Position numbers and translations under genes: made by a program
DNA from: Ricinus communis
Taxonomy: Eukaryota > Streptophyta > Magnoliopsida > Malpighiales > Euphorbiaceae
Assembly (NCBI RefSeq): GCF_019578655.1
Contig: NC_063264.1
Coordinates: forward strand, 11,449,213-11,513,212
Length of the DNA: 64,000 nucleotides
Direction of reading: 5' to 3'
Part shown: positions 11,907 to 24,260 of the stretch, piece after piece
How positions within the stretch are numbered: the stretch's first letter is position 1
How the letters are laid out: each line of letters opens with the position of its first letter
Notes under the pieces: model-generated
Seen by the model: only the letters and a program-made list of their open reading frames with translations
Told to the model about the DNA's origin: nothing
Database searches by the model: none

Positions 11907-13063
11907 TGTTGTCCTTTGGAACTAAGAATGGGGGTTGAATTGGTCACTTCAAATTTCAAAAATTAATGATTTTAGGTAAAAGCACAAGAGGTTAAGGGTT
12001 AGCGAAGATGATACAAGGGTTTATAGTGGTTTAGGAACAAACTTCCCTACATCCACTCCTCAATATCACACTTGAGTATTTCACTATAATCACTAAGATT
12101 ACAAACCTTTGGATTTTACAATTTCACCCAATAACTTGGTGTTTTCAAGCCTCAGACTATCAATCTCTCACTAAGTCCCTTAACCCTTAAGTATAATTGG
12201 TTACTCAACAACCAATTCCTTATGTTTTCAATACCTAGGCTCATATAACAACCTTTTTGAGTTTTAGTTGAACAAAGAGTTTCAACTTAATACACTTTAT
12301 AAGAAAGAAATTAGTGTAGAAAGTTAAGAAATAAGTTTGCAAGAGTTTTGGTATATCTAAATCACATACTTAGTTGTAGAGTCTTTACGAGGGATATTTA
12401 TACACATATCAACCCCTTAGAAACGTTATAATAAGGCCAAATCTCTTTAATTGCAAGATTTTGATAACTTGGCAAAAGTTTCCTAAAGTCATGGAAAGCA
12501 TCCCTGCTGTCTCCAAGCGCGCTCACGCTTTCTAGAAAGAGACATTGGGCTCCAGCAGCTCTAGCCACATGCCACTGATAGGGTGGCAGAAATCTCATTG
12601 GTTACTGTCATCGCATTAATTATGAAAACTATCCTACTGCCACAACAGCGCCCTCGCGCTTGCCTTATTCGAGTCTAGAACCGCCCTCATGCTTCTTACC
12701 ACGCTATCATCTGCCAGTTTTTGTCTCCAGTCCTAAAGTGAGGTTCCCTCACTCTTTTGAAGCGCCCTCGTGCTTCTTGAAGCTTTGACATCTTGACTGC
12801 CAAGTGTCATGAGGCAATTGGCCTACTGTGAGGTGAACTTTTCAATGTCATGAAAACTTTTGTTCATGTGAAAAGCGCCCCCGCGCCTTGAAAACGACCT
12901 CGCGCTTTTGGGGTCTTTGTATAAGACTTGCTTTAAGGTTCAAGAATGTTTAGTCTAAGCTTGGTTCCTTTGCTGCTCTGTCACATAGACACTCAGTCAT
13001 GATGTTAGTGATAATGAATTTGGTCGTTAGGATCAAAATAGAGATCAATTGCCCCTTAGGTCA
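11907..13063 (-). repeat. LTR of the truncated copia-like element
   Basis: On the minus strand it ends ...CCAAAGGACAACA, adjacent to the primer site. It contains several copies of a GCGCCCTCGCGCTT-like motif (12,520-12,900). The outer end is set approximately at the return of satellite sequence near 13,064. The only long open frames inside it are spurious. Confidence 0.5.
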
Positions 13064-13358
13064 ATATGGTATATTTGTGAATATGAGAAAACAACCCCGT
13101 AAAAGGGGTGTATTTGTTATTATTAGAGAATAATCCCGTAAGAGGGGTATATTTGTGAATATGAAAAAAATCCCGTAAGAGGGGTATATTTATGAGTATC
13201 AGAACACAATCCCATAAAAGAAGTATATTTTTTAATATGATAAGACAACCCTGTAAGAGGGGTATATTTGTCAATATGAAAAAAAACCCCGTAAATCGGG
13301 TATATTTGTGAGGATGATTAAAAAACGCCGTAAAAGGGATATATTTATGAATATGATA
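13064..13358 (-). repeat. 39-bp satellite array, block B part 3 (minus)
   Basis: Minus-oriented satellite units between the copia fragment and the second orientation switch. At 13,358/13,359 the sequence changes from ATATATTTATGAATATGA directly to TATTGACAAATATACCCC. Confidence 0.92.
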
Positions 13359-16300
13359 TTGACAAATATACCCCATTTACGGAGTTATTTTCTCATATTA
13401 AAGAATATACAACTGTTATGGAGTGGTTTTCTCATACTCATAAAATACCCTTCCTACGGGGTTAGTTTTCTCATATTCATAAATATACCTCTCTTACACG
13501 GTGGTTTTCTCATATTCACAAATATAACTCTCTTACGGGGTTGTTTTCTTATATTGAATAAATATATCCACAAATATACCCCTTTTATCAGGTTGTTCTA
13601 TCATACCCACAAATATACCCCTTCTTACAAGGGTTATTTTCTCATATTAAAAAATATACCCATTTTAGGAGGGTGGTTTCTCATACTCACAAATATACCC
13701 GTCTTATGGGGTTGTTTTCTCATATTAAAAAACATACCCCTATTATGGGGTTGTTTTCTCATACTTACAAATATAGCCTACTTAGGAGGTTGTTTTCTTA
13801 TATTCACAAATGTACCCCTCTTACGGAGTTATTTTCTTATAGTCACAAATATACCCCTTTTACGGTGTTGTTTCCTCGTACTCACAAATATACTATAGTT
13901 TTAAGGTTGCTTTCTTCTATTAATAAATATACCCCTCTAAACGAGTTTTTTTCTCATATTATAAAATATGCCCCTTTTACGCGAATGTTTTCTCATACTC
14001 ACAAATGTACCCCTCTTATAGGATTGTTTTCTCATATTAATAAATATACCACTTTCCGGGATTGATTTCTGATATTCACAAATATATGCCTCTTATGAGG
14101 TTATTTTCTTTTATTCATAAATACACTCCTTTTATGAGGTTGTTGTATCATCCTCACAAATATACTCCTCTTACGGGGTTGTATTCTAATATTGTTAAAT
14201 ATACTCCTCTTACCTGGTTGTTTTCTCATATTAAAATATATACTCCTCTTAAGGGTTTATTTTCTCGTATTCACAAATATACCCATCTTACAGGGTTGTT
14301 TTCTCATATTCACAAATATACTGCTCTTATGGGGTAATTTTTTATTATATTGACAAATATACCCCTTTACGTGGTTGTTCTATCATACTCATAACAAATA
14401 TACCCCTATTATGGGCTTGTTCTCTAATATTGACAAATATACCCCTCTTACGGGATTATTCTTTCATATTAAAAAATATACCCCTGTGACGGGGTTGTTT
14501 TCTCATATTCACAAATATACCCCTCTTACAGGTTTGATTTCTCATATTCATAAATATATCCATTTTACGGTGTTGTTTAGTCATATTCACAATTTTATCC
14601 CTGTTATGGGGTTGTTTACTCATACTCACAAATATACCCGACTTACAAGGTTATTTTCTTATATTGACAAATATACCCCTCTTATAGGGTTCTTTTGTCA
14701 TATTAAAAAATATACCTCTTTTTATAGAGTTATTTTTTCAAACTCACAAATATACCTCTCTTACGTGTTTCTCTTCTCATATTCACAAATATACCCCACT
14801 TACAGGTTTGATTTCTCATTTTCACAAATATACTCCTCTTTCGGGATTATTTTCTCATCTTCACAAATATACTCCTCTTACGGGGTGCTTTTCTCATATT
14901 TATAAATATATCCCTACTATCGGATTATTCTCTCATGTTCACAAATACACCGCCCTTACGGGGCTTTTTCCTTATATTGATAAATATACCCCTTCTACGA
15001 GGTTGTTTTATCATAATCATAAATATACCCCTCTTACGGGGTTGTTTTCTAATATTGATAAATGTACCCCTCTTATGGGGTTGTTTTCACAGATGAAAAG
15101 ATATTCCCTTTTATACAAATATTACAAGGTTGTTTTGTCATATTCATAAATATACCCCTATTATAGGATTGTTTACTTATATTAACAAATATATCGCTCT
15201 TATGGGGTGTCTTTTCTTATATTGATAAATATACCCTTTTTATGGGATTGTTATATCATACTCACAACAAATATATCCCTCTTATGCAATTATTTTCTAA
15301 TATTGAAAAATATACCCATCTTATTAGATTGTTTTCTTATATTAAAAAATATACCACTTTTATGGGGTTGATTTCTCATACTCACAAATATACCCCTCTT
15401 ATGGGGTTGTTTTTTGACACTCATAAATATACCCCTCTTACTGGGTTGTTTTCTCATATCCATAAATATACCGCTGTTACGGGGTTGTTTTCTCATATTA
15501 AAAAAAATACCCCTCCTATGGGGTTGTTCTCGTATTTAAAAATATGCCCCTATTCTAGGTTGTTTTCTCATACTCACAAATCTACCCATCTTACGGGGTT
15601 GTTTTCTTATATTAAAAATATACCCCAATTGTAGGGTTGTTTTCTCATAGTCACAAATATACCCCTCTTACGAGATTGTGTTCTCATATTCACAAATATA
15701 CCTCTCTTATGGGGTTGTTTTCTCATTTCACAAATATACCCCTATTACGAGGTTGTTTTCTGAAATTCACAAATATGCCGCTCATATGTGGTGTTTTATC
15801 TCACATTGACAAATATACCCCTTTTACGTTGTTGTCCTATAATACTCACAACAAATATACCCTTTCTAAGTTGTTTTCTCATATTAAAGAATATACGCCT
15901 CTTAGGGTTGTTTTCTCATATTAAAAGAATTACCCTATTATGGGACTTTTTTCTCATACTCACAAATATACCTCTCTTACAGGGTTGTTTTTTCATATTA
16001 AAAAATATACTCCTATTATGAGGTTGTATTCTTATATTCACAAATATACCCCACTTACGGGGTTGATTTCTCATGTTCATAAATATATCCCATTTACGAT
16101 GTTTTTTCCTCATATTCATAAATGTACCGCTCTTACGATGATATTTCCTCATATTCACAAATATATCCCTCTTATGGGCTTTTTTACTAATTTTTATAAA
16201 TATATCCCTCTTACGGGGTTATTTTCTCATATTAAAAAATACGCTCTTTTTACGCGGTTGTTTTCTTAAACTCACAAATACCCACCTCTTACGTTATTTT

Positions 16301-18268
16301 CTCATATTCACAAATATACCCCTCTTACGGTGTTCATTTCTCATATTCATAAATATACCTCTATTACGGCGTTGTTTCCTCATACTATACCCTTCTTACG
16401 AGGTTATTTTGTCATATTAAAAGATATACCTCTTTTATGGGGTTAGTTTCCAAAGCTCACCAATATACCACTCTTACGGGGTTGTTTTCCTATATTTACA
16501 AATATACCCCTCATATGGGGTTACATTCTCATATTCACAAATATACCCATCTTACTAGGTTGTTGTCTTAAATTGACAAATACACCTTTGTTATGGGATT
16601 ATTTTCTCATATTAAAAAATATACCCCTTTATACGGTTGGTTTCTCATACTCACGAATAGAGCCCTCTTATGGGGTTGTTTTCTCAAATTCACAAATATA
16701 CTCCTTTTATAGGGTTTATTTCTCATATTAATAAATATATTCGTTTTATGACGTTGTTTACTAATACTCACAAATACACCCCTCTTATAGGGTTGTATTC
16801 TCGTATTAAAAAGTATACCCCTATCATGGGTCTATTTTCTCATACTAAAAAATATACCCCTTTTACGGGTTGTTTTCTCATATTTAGCAATATGCCCCTC
16901 TTATGGGTTGTTTTCTTATATTCACAAATATACCCCTCTTACACGGTTGTTTTCTCATATTCACAAATATACCACACTTACGGGTTTGATTTCTCATATT
17001 CATAAATATATTGTTTTTACGGCGTTGTGTACTCATACTCAAAAATAGAGCTGACTTACGGGGTTGTTTTCTTATATTGACAAATATACCCCTCTTACGG
17101 GGTTGATTTCTCATATACATAAATATATTCCTTTTACGATGTTGTTTACTCATACTAACAATTATACTAGACTCTTGGGGTTGTTTTCTAATACTGACAA
17201 ATATACCCTTTTATGGGGCTGTTTTCTCATATTAAAAAAATATCTCTATTATGCAGTTATTTTCTAATACTCGCAAATATACCCCTCTTATGGGGTTTTT
17301 TTCTCATATTAAAAAATATATCCCTATTATGGGGTTGTTTTCTTCATACTCACAAATATACCTCTCTTCCAGTGTTGTTTTCTCGTATTAAAAAATATTC
17401 CCTTTTTACGGAGTTGTTTTCTCATTTTCACATATACACCTCTATTACGGGGTTGTTTTCTCCTATTCATAAATATACCGCTCTTACGAGGTTTTTTTCT
17501 TATATGGACAAATATACTCTTTTTACGGGATTGTTCTATCACTCACAAATATATTTCTCTTATGAGGTTGTTTTCTAATATTGACAAATATATCCCTCTG
17601 ACGAGGTTGCTTTCTCAAATTGAAAAATATGCCCTTATTACGGGGTTGTTTCTTATATTTACAAATATACCGCTCTTAGAAGGTTGACTTCTCATAATCA
17701 CAAATATATCCCTTTTATGGTGTTGTTTACTCATACTCACAAACATACCTGACGTACGGGGTTGTTTTCTTATATTGAAGAATATAACCTTGTTACGAGT
17801 TTGTTTCCTTATATTAAAAAAGACCCCTGTTATGGGGTTGTTTCCTCAAACTCAAAAATATACTCTTCTTCCATGGTTGTATTCTCATAGTCACAAATGT
17901 AACCCTCATACGGTGTTGATTTCTCATATTCATAAATATATCGCTTTTACAGTGTTGTTTACTCATACTAACAAATGTACCCGACTTATTGTGTTATTTT
18001 CTAATATTGACAAATATACTCCTCTTACGGGCTTGTTTTCTCATATTAAAAAATATACCCCTCTTACGGGGTTGTTCTCTCATATTAAAAATTATACCGT
18101 AATTATGGGGTTGTTTTCTAATACTCACAAATATACCTCTCTTTTGAGGTTATTTTCTCATATTAAAAAATGTACCCCTATTATCAGGTTGTTTTCTCAT
18201 ACTCATAAATATACCCCTCTTACGGGGTTATTTTCTAATATCCACAAATATACCCTTAAAACGGGGTA
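13359..18268 (+). repeat. 39-bp satellite array, block C part 1 (plus)
   Basis: About 4.9 kb of plus-oriented satellite with the same unit subtypes as block A. The run HIHKYIPFT-x-LF, THT-x-KYTRLTGLF, SYIDKYTPLTGLF appears near 14,560, 17,100 and 17,930, matching the higher-order pattern in block B. A variant with an extra CAA triplet (CTCACAACAAATATA) recurs near 14,390, 15,260 and 15,850, and again after the next insertion. This marks a further sub-lineage of units. Confidence 0.95.
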
Positions 18269-18289
18269 TATTTAATTAAATTGGGATGA

Positions 18290-21047
18290 TGTAAAATTGA
18301 ATTTTAATGCTAGATACAAATAAAGGGTTTATTTATATGTATCTAATTAGTTTGATTTTTCAAGAAATTAATTAAGTGAATTCTATAGAGTATAAATTAT
18401 ATTTTTTTATATATATAGGTCACTCATATTTTCTCCCAATATGAATTAAATATTATATTTGAAAGTTATGAAAGAAAATAATATTCTTATAAAACAATTT
18501 ATTAAGGAAAATTAGCAATGGTGTTGGATTAAATTGGAAAATAGTCAACAAATTAGTTAGTTAAGTTAATTAAGTATTAGGATTAATTTGTCAATTAATT
18601 ATGAAATAAGGGCTAAAAGTATAATTGCATTAATATGGGATTTAAATGAGAATATCATGGTTGGTATTTTTGTAATTAAATATGTCGGTAAGGGCGTTTT
18701 AGTAATTTCTCCATTAAAAGCAAGGGTAATTAGGTAACTCTCTATTTTTAATATTGTAATTTGGCCAAAATTAAGTAGTTAGGGGCTTAATTGAAATGCT
18801 ACAGAAAAGTTGGAGGGTTAAACAAGAATTCTCTAGGAGAAATTGTTAGTAATTAGAAAGATGAGGGACTAAATGGTTATTCAGCAAAAATCAAAGGACC
18901 ATTTTGCGATAAGGAAAGAAATAAAGGAAGGAGAATCGGAGAAGAGGGAGAGGGAGGAGCTGCCGTCTGTGGCAAGTGGAGAACTAGGCCACTCAAGGCG
19001 CAGTGGCGATGGCTGGCGGAAGAGCAGACGCGAGCGAGTTCAGCAATAGCGGTGGTGGCAGTGACCGGTGAAGAAGAAAAAATAAGAGAGGCATCACTGT
19101 TTGACGTCGTGCATGGCATCTTCGACGGTAACGGTGGTCGAGTCGGGTGGCGATCAACTCGCTTGAGTGTGGGCTTCCTTTTAGGAGCAGCAGCGACACA
19201 AATGGCGGCCGGAGAAAGGCGTGTTCGGCGAAGGAGTTTTTGAGTATGCAGCCGGAATTTTAGGCTTCTTCTAGTGAGTTCCCACGAAGGATGGCCGATC
19301 AAAAGGCATATCTGAACTTCCCTCAGCTCAAGCTTTCCAATGGCACTAGTTTTGCAGTGATCGAACTCTGTTTAAAAATCGACAACCAAGATTGTCCGTG
19401 AATTTCTCCAAATGATCGGGGGTAAAATCAGAGGATTGTAAATTTCTCCAGAAAGCAACCCTGTAAAATCTGCACATTATCTCGAGTCCGTAGGCGTGCT
19501 CAGATCATCGATCAGACTCTAGTGGTTGGAGGCAAGTTGACCGATTGATCAAGCGTCTCGGTAACTCTCTAGCCCGTTGATTTTAGAGTTTGTTGATAAA
19601 AAGTTATTTGATTAATTATTGTGTTGAACAATAGAAAAATTATGTGAGGATTGATAATAGTATGTTAGGCCGTCAGCCAATAATCGTAATTTCTGATGTG
19701 TTGCAGAGTTAGGAAAAATAATATAATTTTGGTGGCCCGACTCCCGTTAATTAGTTTTTGAAAATTAGAAGTGTTTCTGGCAAGTCCTAGACCCATTTTA
19801 CGGGAGGGTAAACGTTCGTATTTTAGGGGAAGTTCTATCGAACTTTCGGTAGAATTTCTGAATCGAAATTCTTAGACAGCCAGTTTTAGGAGTCTAGACC
19901 TAAGGTTATTTATTAATGTTTTACTTTTTTTGATTGAATTATTCCCATGAATAGATAATCCATCATTTCAACTCGCTCCACTCGAGGTTTAGGAGTAGAG
20001 CAAGGAGGTCATCAGAACTGTGAGTTAAAGTCATATATCTGTTATACATATGTCTCGCAAAGATCTTAAATATTAATTCTGATTAATTGATGTATAGATT
20101 TGAATTATTCATTTATTTACTATTCATATTTAAATTTCTACATCATTGATATTATGTTTGCATGTTGACTTGGGATGAGATGGCAGTAGAACATGCCACC
20201 TGAAGGGTTGCATCAAGACCGCATGTGCACCGGTATGAATCTGAGACAGGTAGTAAAAGAATGATTTAGGACTTGCCCTGGTTGAGTTTAACTCTCTAGG
20301 CTGTACAGAGTATGTTTGTCTGAGTAAAGGTCCTTGGTCCAGTGTTGCTATCTAGGCGACGGCTTTATTGGAAATTGAGTGATCAGATTGGATTTAAGGA
20401 CCCTGGTCGAGCTCCGCTCTCTGGGTGCCAATCTTGTTAGAGTGAGAGAGCTTAAAGGCTAAGACTGTTAGTGTTGGGAATTAGGGTTCTGCTGGGGTAC
20501 TCGTTCCGTAGTATGAAAAGAAAATTATTTTATAGTAGCATGGCATGACACGTGTTTTTGCATGACTTAGTATTTTATTTTAATTAAACAAATATTTTAT
20601 TGAAGTGTTTGTATTTGTTTTTGGATATATGATTTTAACTCACTCTCGAGACTGACAGTCTCAAATTTAACTGATTTTCAAGTGTTTATAAGTTTTTCGC
20701 AGTTCTTTCCCTATAGCAGCCCGACTTCCTCCATCTTTGGGTTCTAATGTAACTGATTTTATTAGTATGTTTGACTTTTAAGATTCTATATTCTCCATAG
20801 TAGAAGTTTCAAAACTTATCATCTTGTAATTGCATATAAATTCAGGTTTTGCCTGATTATGCTGGCAGACCGAATTAAATATGTATTATCTGATGGTTAA
20901 AGGTTAGTTATGGAATAGTGCTAAAACAGAATATGGATTACATCTTGAGTGAGTTAGTGAAATGTCAAGCTTACTAAGAGATTTGGTGGCCTTAAGTCTA
21001 CCCATTCCATAATATCAGTCACGGGCCCACAAATCAGAATCGTGACA
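18290..21047 (+). mobile_element. Large solo LTR (about 2.8 kb), gypsy-like
   Basis: Non-satellite DNA inserted in block C. It begins TGTAAAATTG and ends GAATCGTGACA, so it has TG...CA ends. The layout resembles plant chromovirus LTRs: an AT-rich left part, a GC-rich block (18,940-19,240), and a right part with ACTCACTCTCGAGACTGACA near 20,638, similar in style to the LTRs of the elements at 26,549 and 44,560. No primer site, polypurine tract or retroviral domain is visible. The short frames in the GC-rich block look spurious. I could not find a target duplication, so the exact ends are uncertain by tens of bases. The segment 18,269-18,289 is unassigned. Confidence 0.55.
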
Positions 21048-22007
21048 TTTCATATCACAAATATAACGCTTTTATGGGGTGTTTTCTCTTATATTGACAA
21101 ATATACCCCTTTTATAGGGTTGTTCTATCATACTCACAACAAATATATCCCTCTTACGGGGTTGTTTTCGCATATTCATAATATACCCCTGTTATAGAGT
21201 TATTTTCTCATATTCACAAATATACCCCTCTTACGGGGTTGATTTCTCGTATTCATAAATATATCCCTTTTACATTATTGTTTACTCATACTCTCAAATA
21301 TACCTGACTTACTGGATTTTTTTCTTATATTGAGAAGTATACCCCTCTTACAGGGTTGTTTTCTCATATTAAAAAATATACCCCTTTTATGGCGTTGTTC
21401 TCTCAAACTCACAAATAAACTCCTATTACTAGAATGTTTTATCATATTAACAAATATACTGCTCCTATGTGGGTTTTTCTCCTATATTGACAAATATACC
21501 CCTATTACGGGGTTGTTCTATCATACTCACAACAAATATACCCCTCTTATGAGGTTCTTTTCTAATATTTATAAATATACCTGTCTTACATGATTGTTTT
21601 CTCATATTAAAAATATACCTCTGTTACAGGGTTGTTTTCTTCTATTCACAAATATACCCCTCTTATCGGGTTGATATCTCATATTCATAAATATATCACT
21701 TTTACGACATTGTTTATTTATACTCACAAATATACCCGACTTATGGGGATGTTTTATTATATTGAGAAGTATACCTTCTTACGAGGTTGTTTCCTCATAT
21801 TAAAAAATATACCTCTCTTGTGGTGTTGTTTTCTCATATTAAAAAATATACTCCTTTTATGACATTATTTTCTCAAACTCACAAATATACACCCATTACT
21901 GAGTTGTTTTCTAATATTCATAAATATATCGCTCTAATAGGGGGTTTTCTCTTATGTTGACAAATATACCCCTTTTACCGGATTGTTCAATCATACTCAC
22001 AATAAAT
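21048..22007 (+). repeat. 39-bp satellite array, block C part 2 (plus)
   Basis: Plus-oriented satellite resumes after the solo LTR, with the same CAACAAATATA unit variants (21,135, 21,530). It ends by merging into a 26S rRNA fragment near 22,008. The exact join is blurred because both sides share a TTCCCCTTTT-like stretch. Confidence 0.93.
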
Positions 22008-22621
22008 ATTCCCCTTTTCATCCTTCAAAGTTCTCATTTGAATATTTACTACTATCACTAAGATCTGCACTGATGGCCGCTCTGCCTGGGCTCGCGCCCT
22101 GGTTTTTGCAGCAACCGTCGCGCCCTCCTACTCATCGAGGCCTAGCTCTTGCCTCGACGACTGGGTATAGGTCGCGCGCTTAAGCGCCATCCATTTTTGG
22201 GGCTAGTTGATTCGGTAGGTCAGTTGTTACACACTCAACGGATTTCGACTTCCATGATCACTGTCTTGCTGTCTTAATCGACCAACACCCTTTGCGGGTT
22301 CTAGGTTACCGCGCAGTTGGGCATCATAACTTGGCTTCCAGTTCATCCTACATTGCCAGTTCTGCTTACCAAAAATGGCCCAGTTGGAGCACTTGATTCC
22401 GTGGCTCGGCTCAATGAAGCAGCCGTGCCGTCTTACCTATTTAAAGTTTGAGAATAGGTCGAGGGCATTGCACCCCCGATGCCTCTAATCATTGGCTTTA
22501 TCCGATAAAACTCATCCTAAGCTCCAGCTATCTTAAGGGAAACTTCAGAGGGAACCAGCTACTAGACGGTTCGATTAGTCTTTTGCCCCTATACCCAAGT
22601 CAGATAAACGATTTGCATGTA
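22008..22621 (-). pseudogene. 26S rRNA fragment (internal 5' third), decayed
   Basis: The reverse complement matches conserved plant 26S rRNA. Recognisable landmarks on the plus strand are TTCAAAGTTCTCATTTGAAT, GGGGCTAGTTGATTCGG, TTAATCGACCAACACCC, ATGGCCCAGTTGGAGCACTT and AGGGAACCAGCTACTAGACG. The fragment stops after ACGATTTGCATGT. Small deletions (for example after TTGTTACACACTC) and many C-to-T or G-to-A changes at sites that are CG in functional genes show that it is a non-functional, formerly methylated copy. Neither the 3' part of 26S nor the 5.8S/18S genes adjoin it. Confidence 0.92.
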
Positions 22622-23039
22622 ATCTCTAGCCTTAACATAAGCATATGTCCGTGCAAGATTTGCATCGTTGGCAAGATACGATCTTGTGTGCCCATGCGAG
22701 GCAGATCCAAGATTGTATGCCTCGGCTGAAGGGGATGTAGTCGCATGCGTCGGCATGCAGCTAGGTTGCCTATTGCTTGGTTTCGGGCATCCTATGATAA
22801 AGTATCACTCAAACTATGCGTTGACAACCTATTAGCATGCTCTTGCATGTTGGGCCCCAACAGCTTTGGTTGGATCTTCCATCCATGTAACAGTCTCGCC
22901 CTCTATGGCCATCATAGCCACATAAAATTTCATCAATTCTTATTCGAGCCCACGTCAATTTCGATTGGGACTATTATAGGCTACACAATACCTCGATGCC
23001 TCACCTACAATAAGAAAATAAAGCCCCCTCCGTGTCCTG
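22622..23039. other. Unassigned segment
   Basis: Mixed-composition DNA between the 26S fragment and a candidate LTR. Open frames here have no recognisable domain. There are several GCATG(C) motifs near 22,740-22,760. I see no function. Confidence 0.4.
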
Positions 23040-23535
23040 TGTCACAGCCCACAGATTTTCCCTTCTCGCACGCAGGTTCAAAGGCCCAAGAAGCCTCTAG
23101 AATTCGCTAGAAAGCAAGGGAGGATTCTAAAACATTCTAGAATCATCTGGAATCATCTAGAACATTCTAGAATAATCTAGAAGCTTGTAGAATATGTAGA
23201 TAAGTATGGAATTGTGTAGAATATTTTAGATACTTAATCTTAGCCATTAGATCAAATGTATCCTCATTGTCCATTGAGGAGGTGGAGGCCTATATATAGC
23301 TTAGAAATTTCATTTGTAATCATCAAGCAAATCAAGCATAATCAAGTAAAAAGAGTAAGAAAGCTTTCTTTACAAAAGCTCTCCAAGTTGTGTTTAGCTC
23401 TTTTTTATTCTTTTTGCCATCCTAGCTAGCATTTTGCCTAGCATTCGAAGAGTAAGGCTGACTAGCTTACTTTTTTACAAGAAGAAAGTAGCTAGTGCCG
23501 CACGGTTCGTTGGTAGAAAGACCAAGCCAGTAACA
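23040..23535 (+). mobile_element. Candidate solo LTR
   Basis: A segment of about 500 bp starts TGTCACAGCCC and ends GCCAGTAACA. It contains repeated short TTCTAGAA-type palindromic motifs (23,130-23,200), a TATA box followed by a leader-like stretch, and pyrimidine-rich DNA. The layout fits an LTR promoter. No matching partner LTR, primer site or target duplication was found, so this is tentative. Confidence 0.4.
23290..23299 (+). promoter_or_regulatory. TATA box in candidate LTR
   Basis: CTATATATAG lies in a GC-richer context (GGTGGAGGC just upstream), as expected for the promoter of a plant LTR. Confidence 0.45.
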
Positions 23536-24260
23536 CCCGGGACGGTGCGGGAGGGGCCTAGGGTGTTTGTGGGCCAATTTCGTGGATAGCGATGCCTATC
23601 TTGTAGCCCAAACATGCCCCCATGCCCAGCCTCCCCAGCCCCCCAAGGGGGTGAGGCATATTGCACCCGCCTAAAGAGGCTAAGAAGCATGTTGAAGTCT
23701 GTCAATAGGAGACATCACTATGTTCCACCCTCCCTTTAAAAAATTCATGTCAAAGAATTTTAATTTGATTTTTTGTACATATGTTAAGAATAATATAATA
23801 TACCACTAGAAAGATTTTTAAAAAAAAATTAAGCACATTTAGTATTTTTTTTATTTTTTAAATATTAAAAATTGAGAAATTCGTAAAAGATAGAATTTAC
23901 ATAAAAAAATCACCATTTTTTATGGAGGACCCTTAGAAAATATGTAAAAATTATTGGAGTTATCATTGGTACATTTTCTTTAAAAGTGCACGCTCAACTC
24001 GTGAGATATTGGCTTAAATGGCAACTTTGAATGTTGTGATCGGGCTACAATAGACAACCAAGTAGCAAACTTAGCATTCAATGATCCTCTTGATTTCATA
24101 AGAATTTTACAACCTTTTTAGGCTCCCTAGAATATATTGGGGCTGATAGATTATTAGGAAAAGGCTATGGAGGCATCAAATGTGGTGGTGGCGGAGTGCC
24201 ACAGCACGGGCTCGAAAACTAGCCAACAAGGTTCACTACAGCTAATTTCTTGCCAATAGA
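23536..24260. other. Unassigned, GC-rich then AT-rich
   Basis: The first 170 bp are GC-rich (CCCGGGACGGTGCGG and following) and may be internal or flanking sequence of the LTR before it. The rest is AT-rich with no gene or repeat that I recognise. Confidence 0.35.

Larger units (their letters stand above)
11602..13063 (-). mobile_element. Truncated copia-like LTR retrotransposon
   Basis: Non-satellite DNA between two minus-oriented satellite stretches. Read on the minus strand it contains, in order, an LTR-like region (13,063 to 11,907), a degenerate initiator-Met primer site (GTGGTATTAGAACAAG) and the start of a copia-type gag frame. The element then stops and satellite resumes at 11,601. 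The rest of gag, all of pol and the second LTR are missing. The right boundary is approximate and I saw no clear target duplication. Confidence 0.65.

Noticed and set aside
18877..19302. Open frames in a GC-rich block of the solo LTR
   Set aside because: Overlapping frames on both strands, low-complexity Ser/Pro/Arg composition, no domain, located inside an LTR-like insertion.
276..22007. CRISPR-like array
   Set aside because: Units are contiguous with no unique spacers, diverged, and in a plant-type nuclear context.
22448..22729. Open frame overlapping the first 26S fragment
   Set aside because: Most of it is antisense 26S rRNA sequence; no protein evidence.
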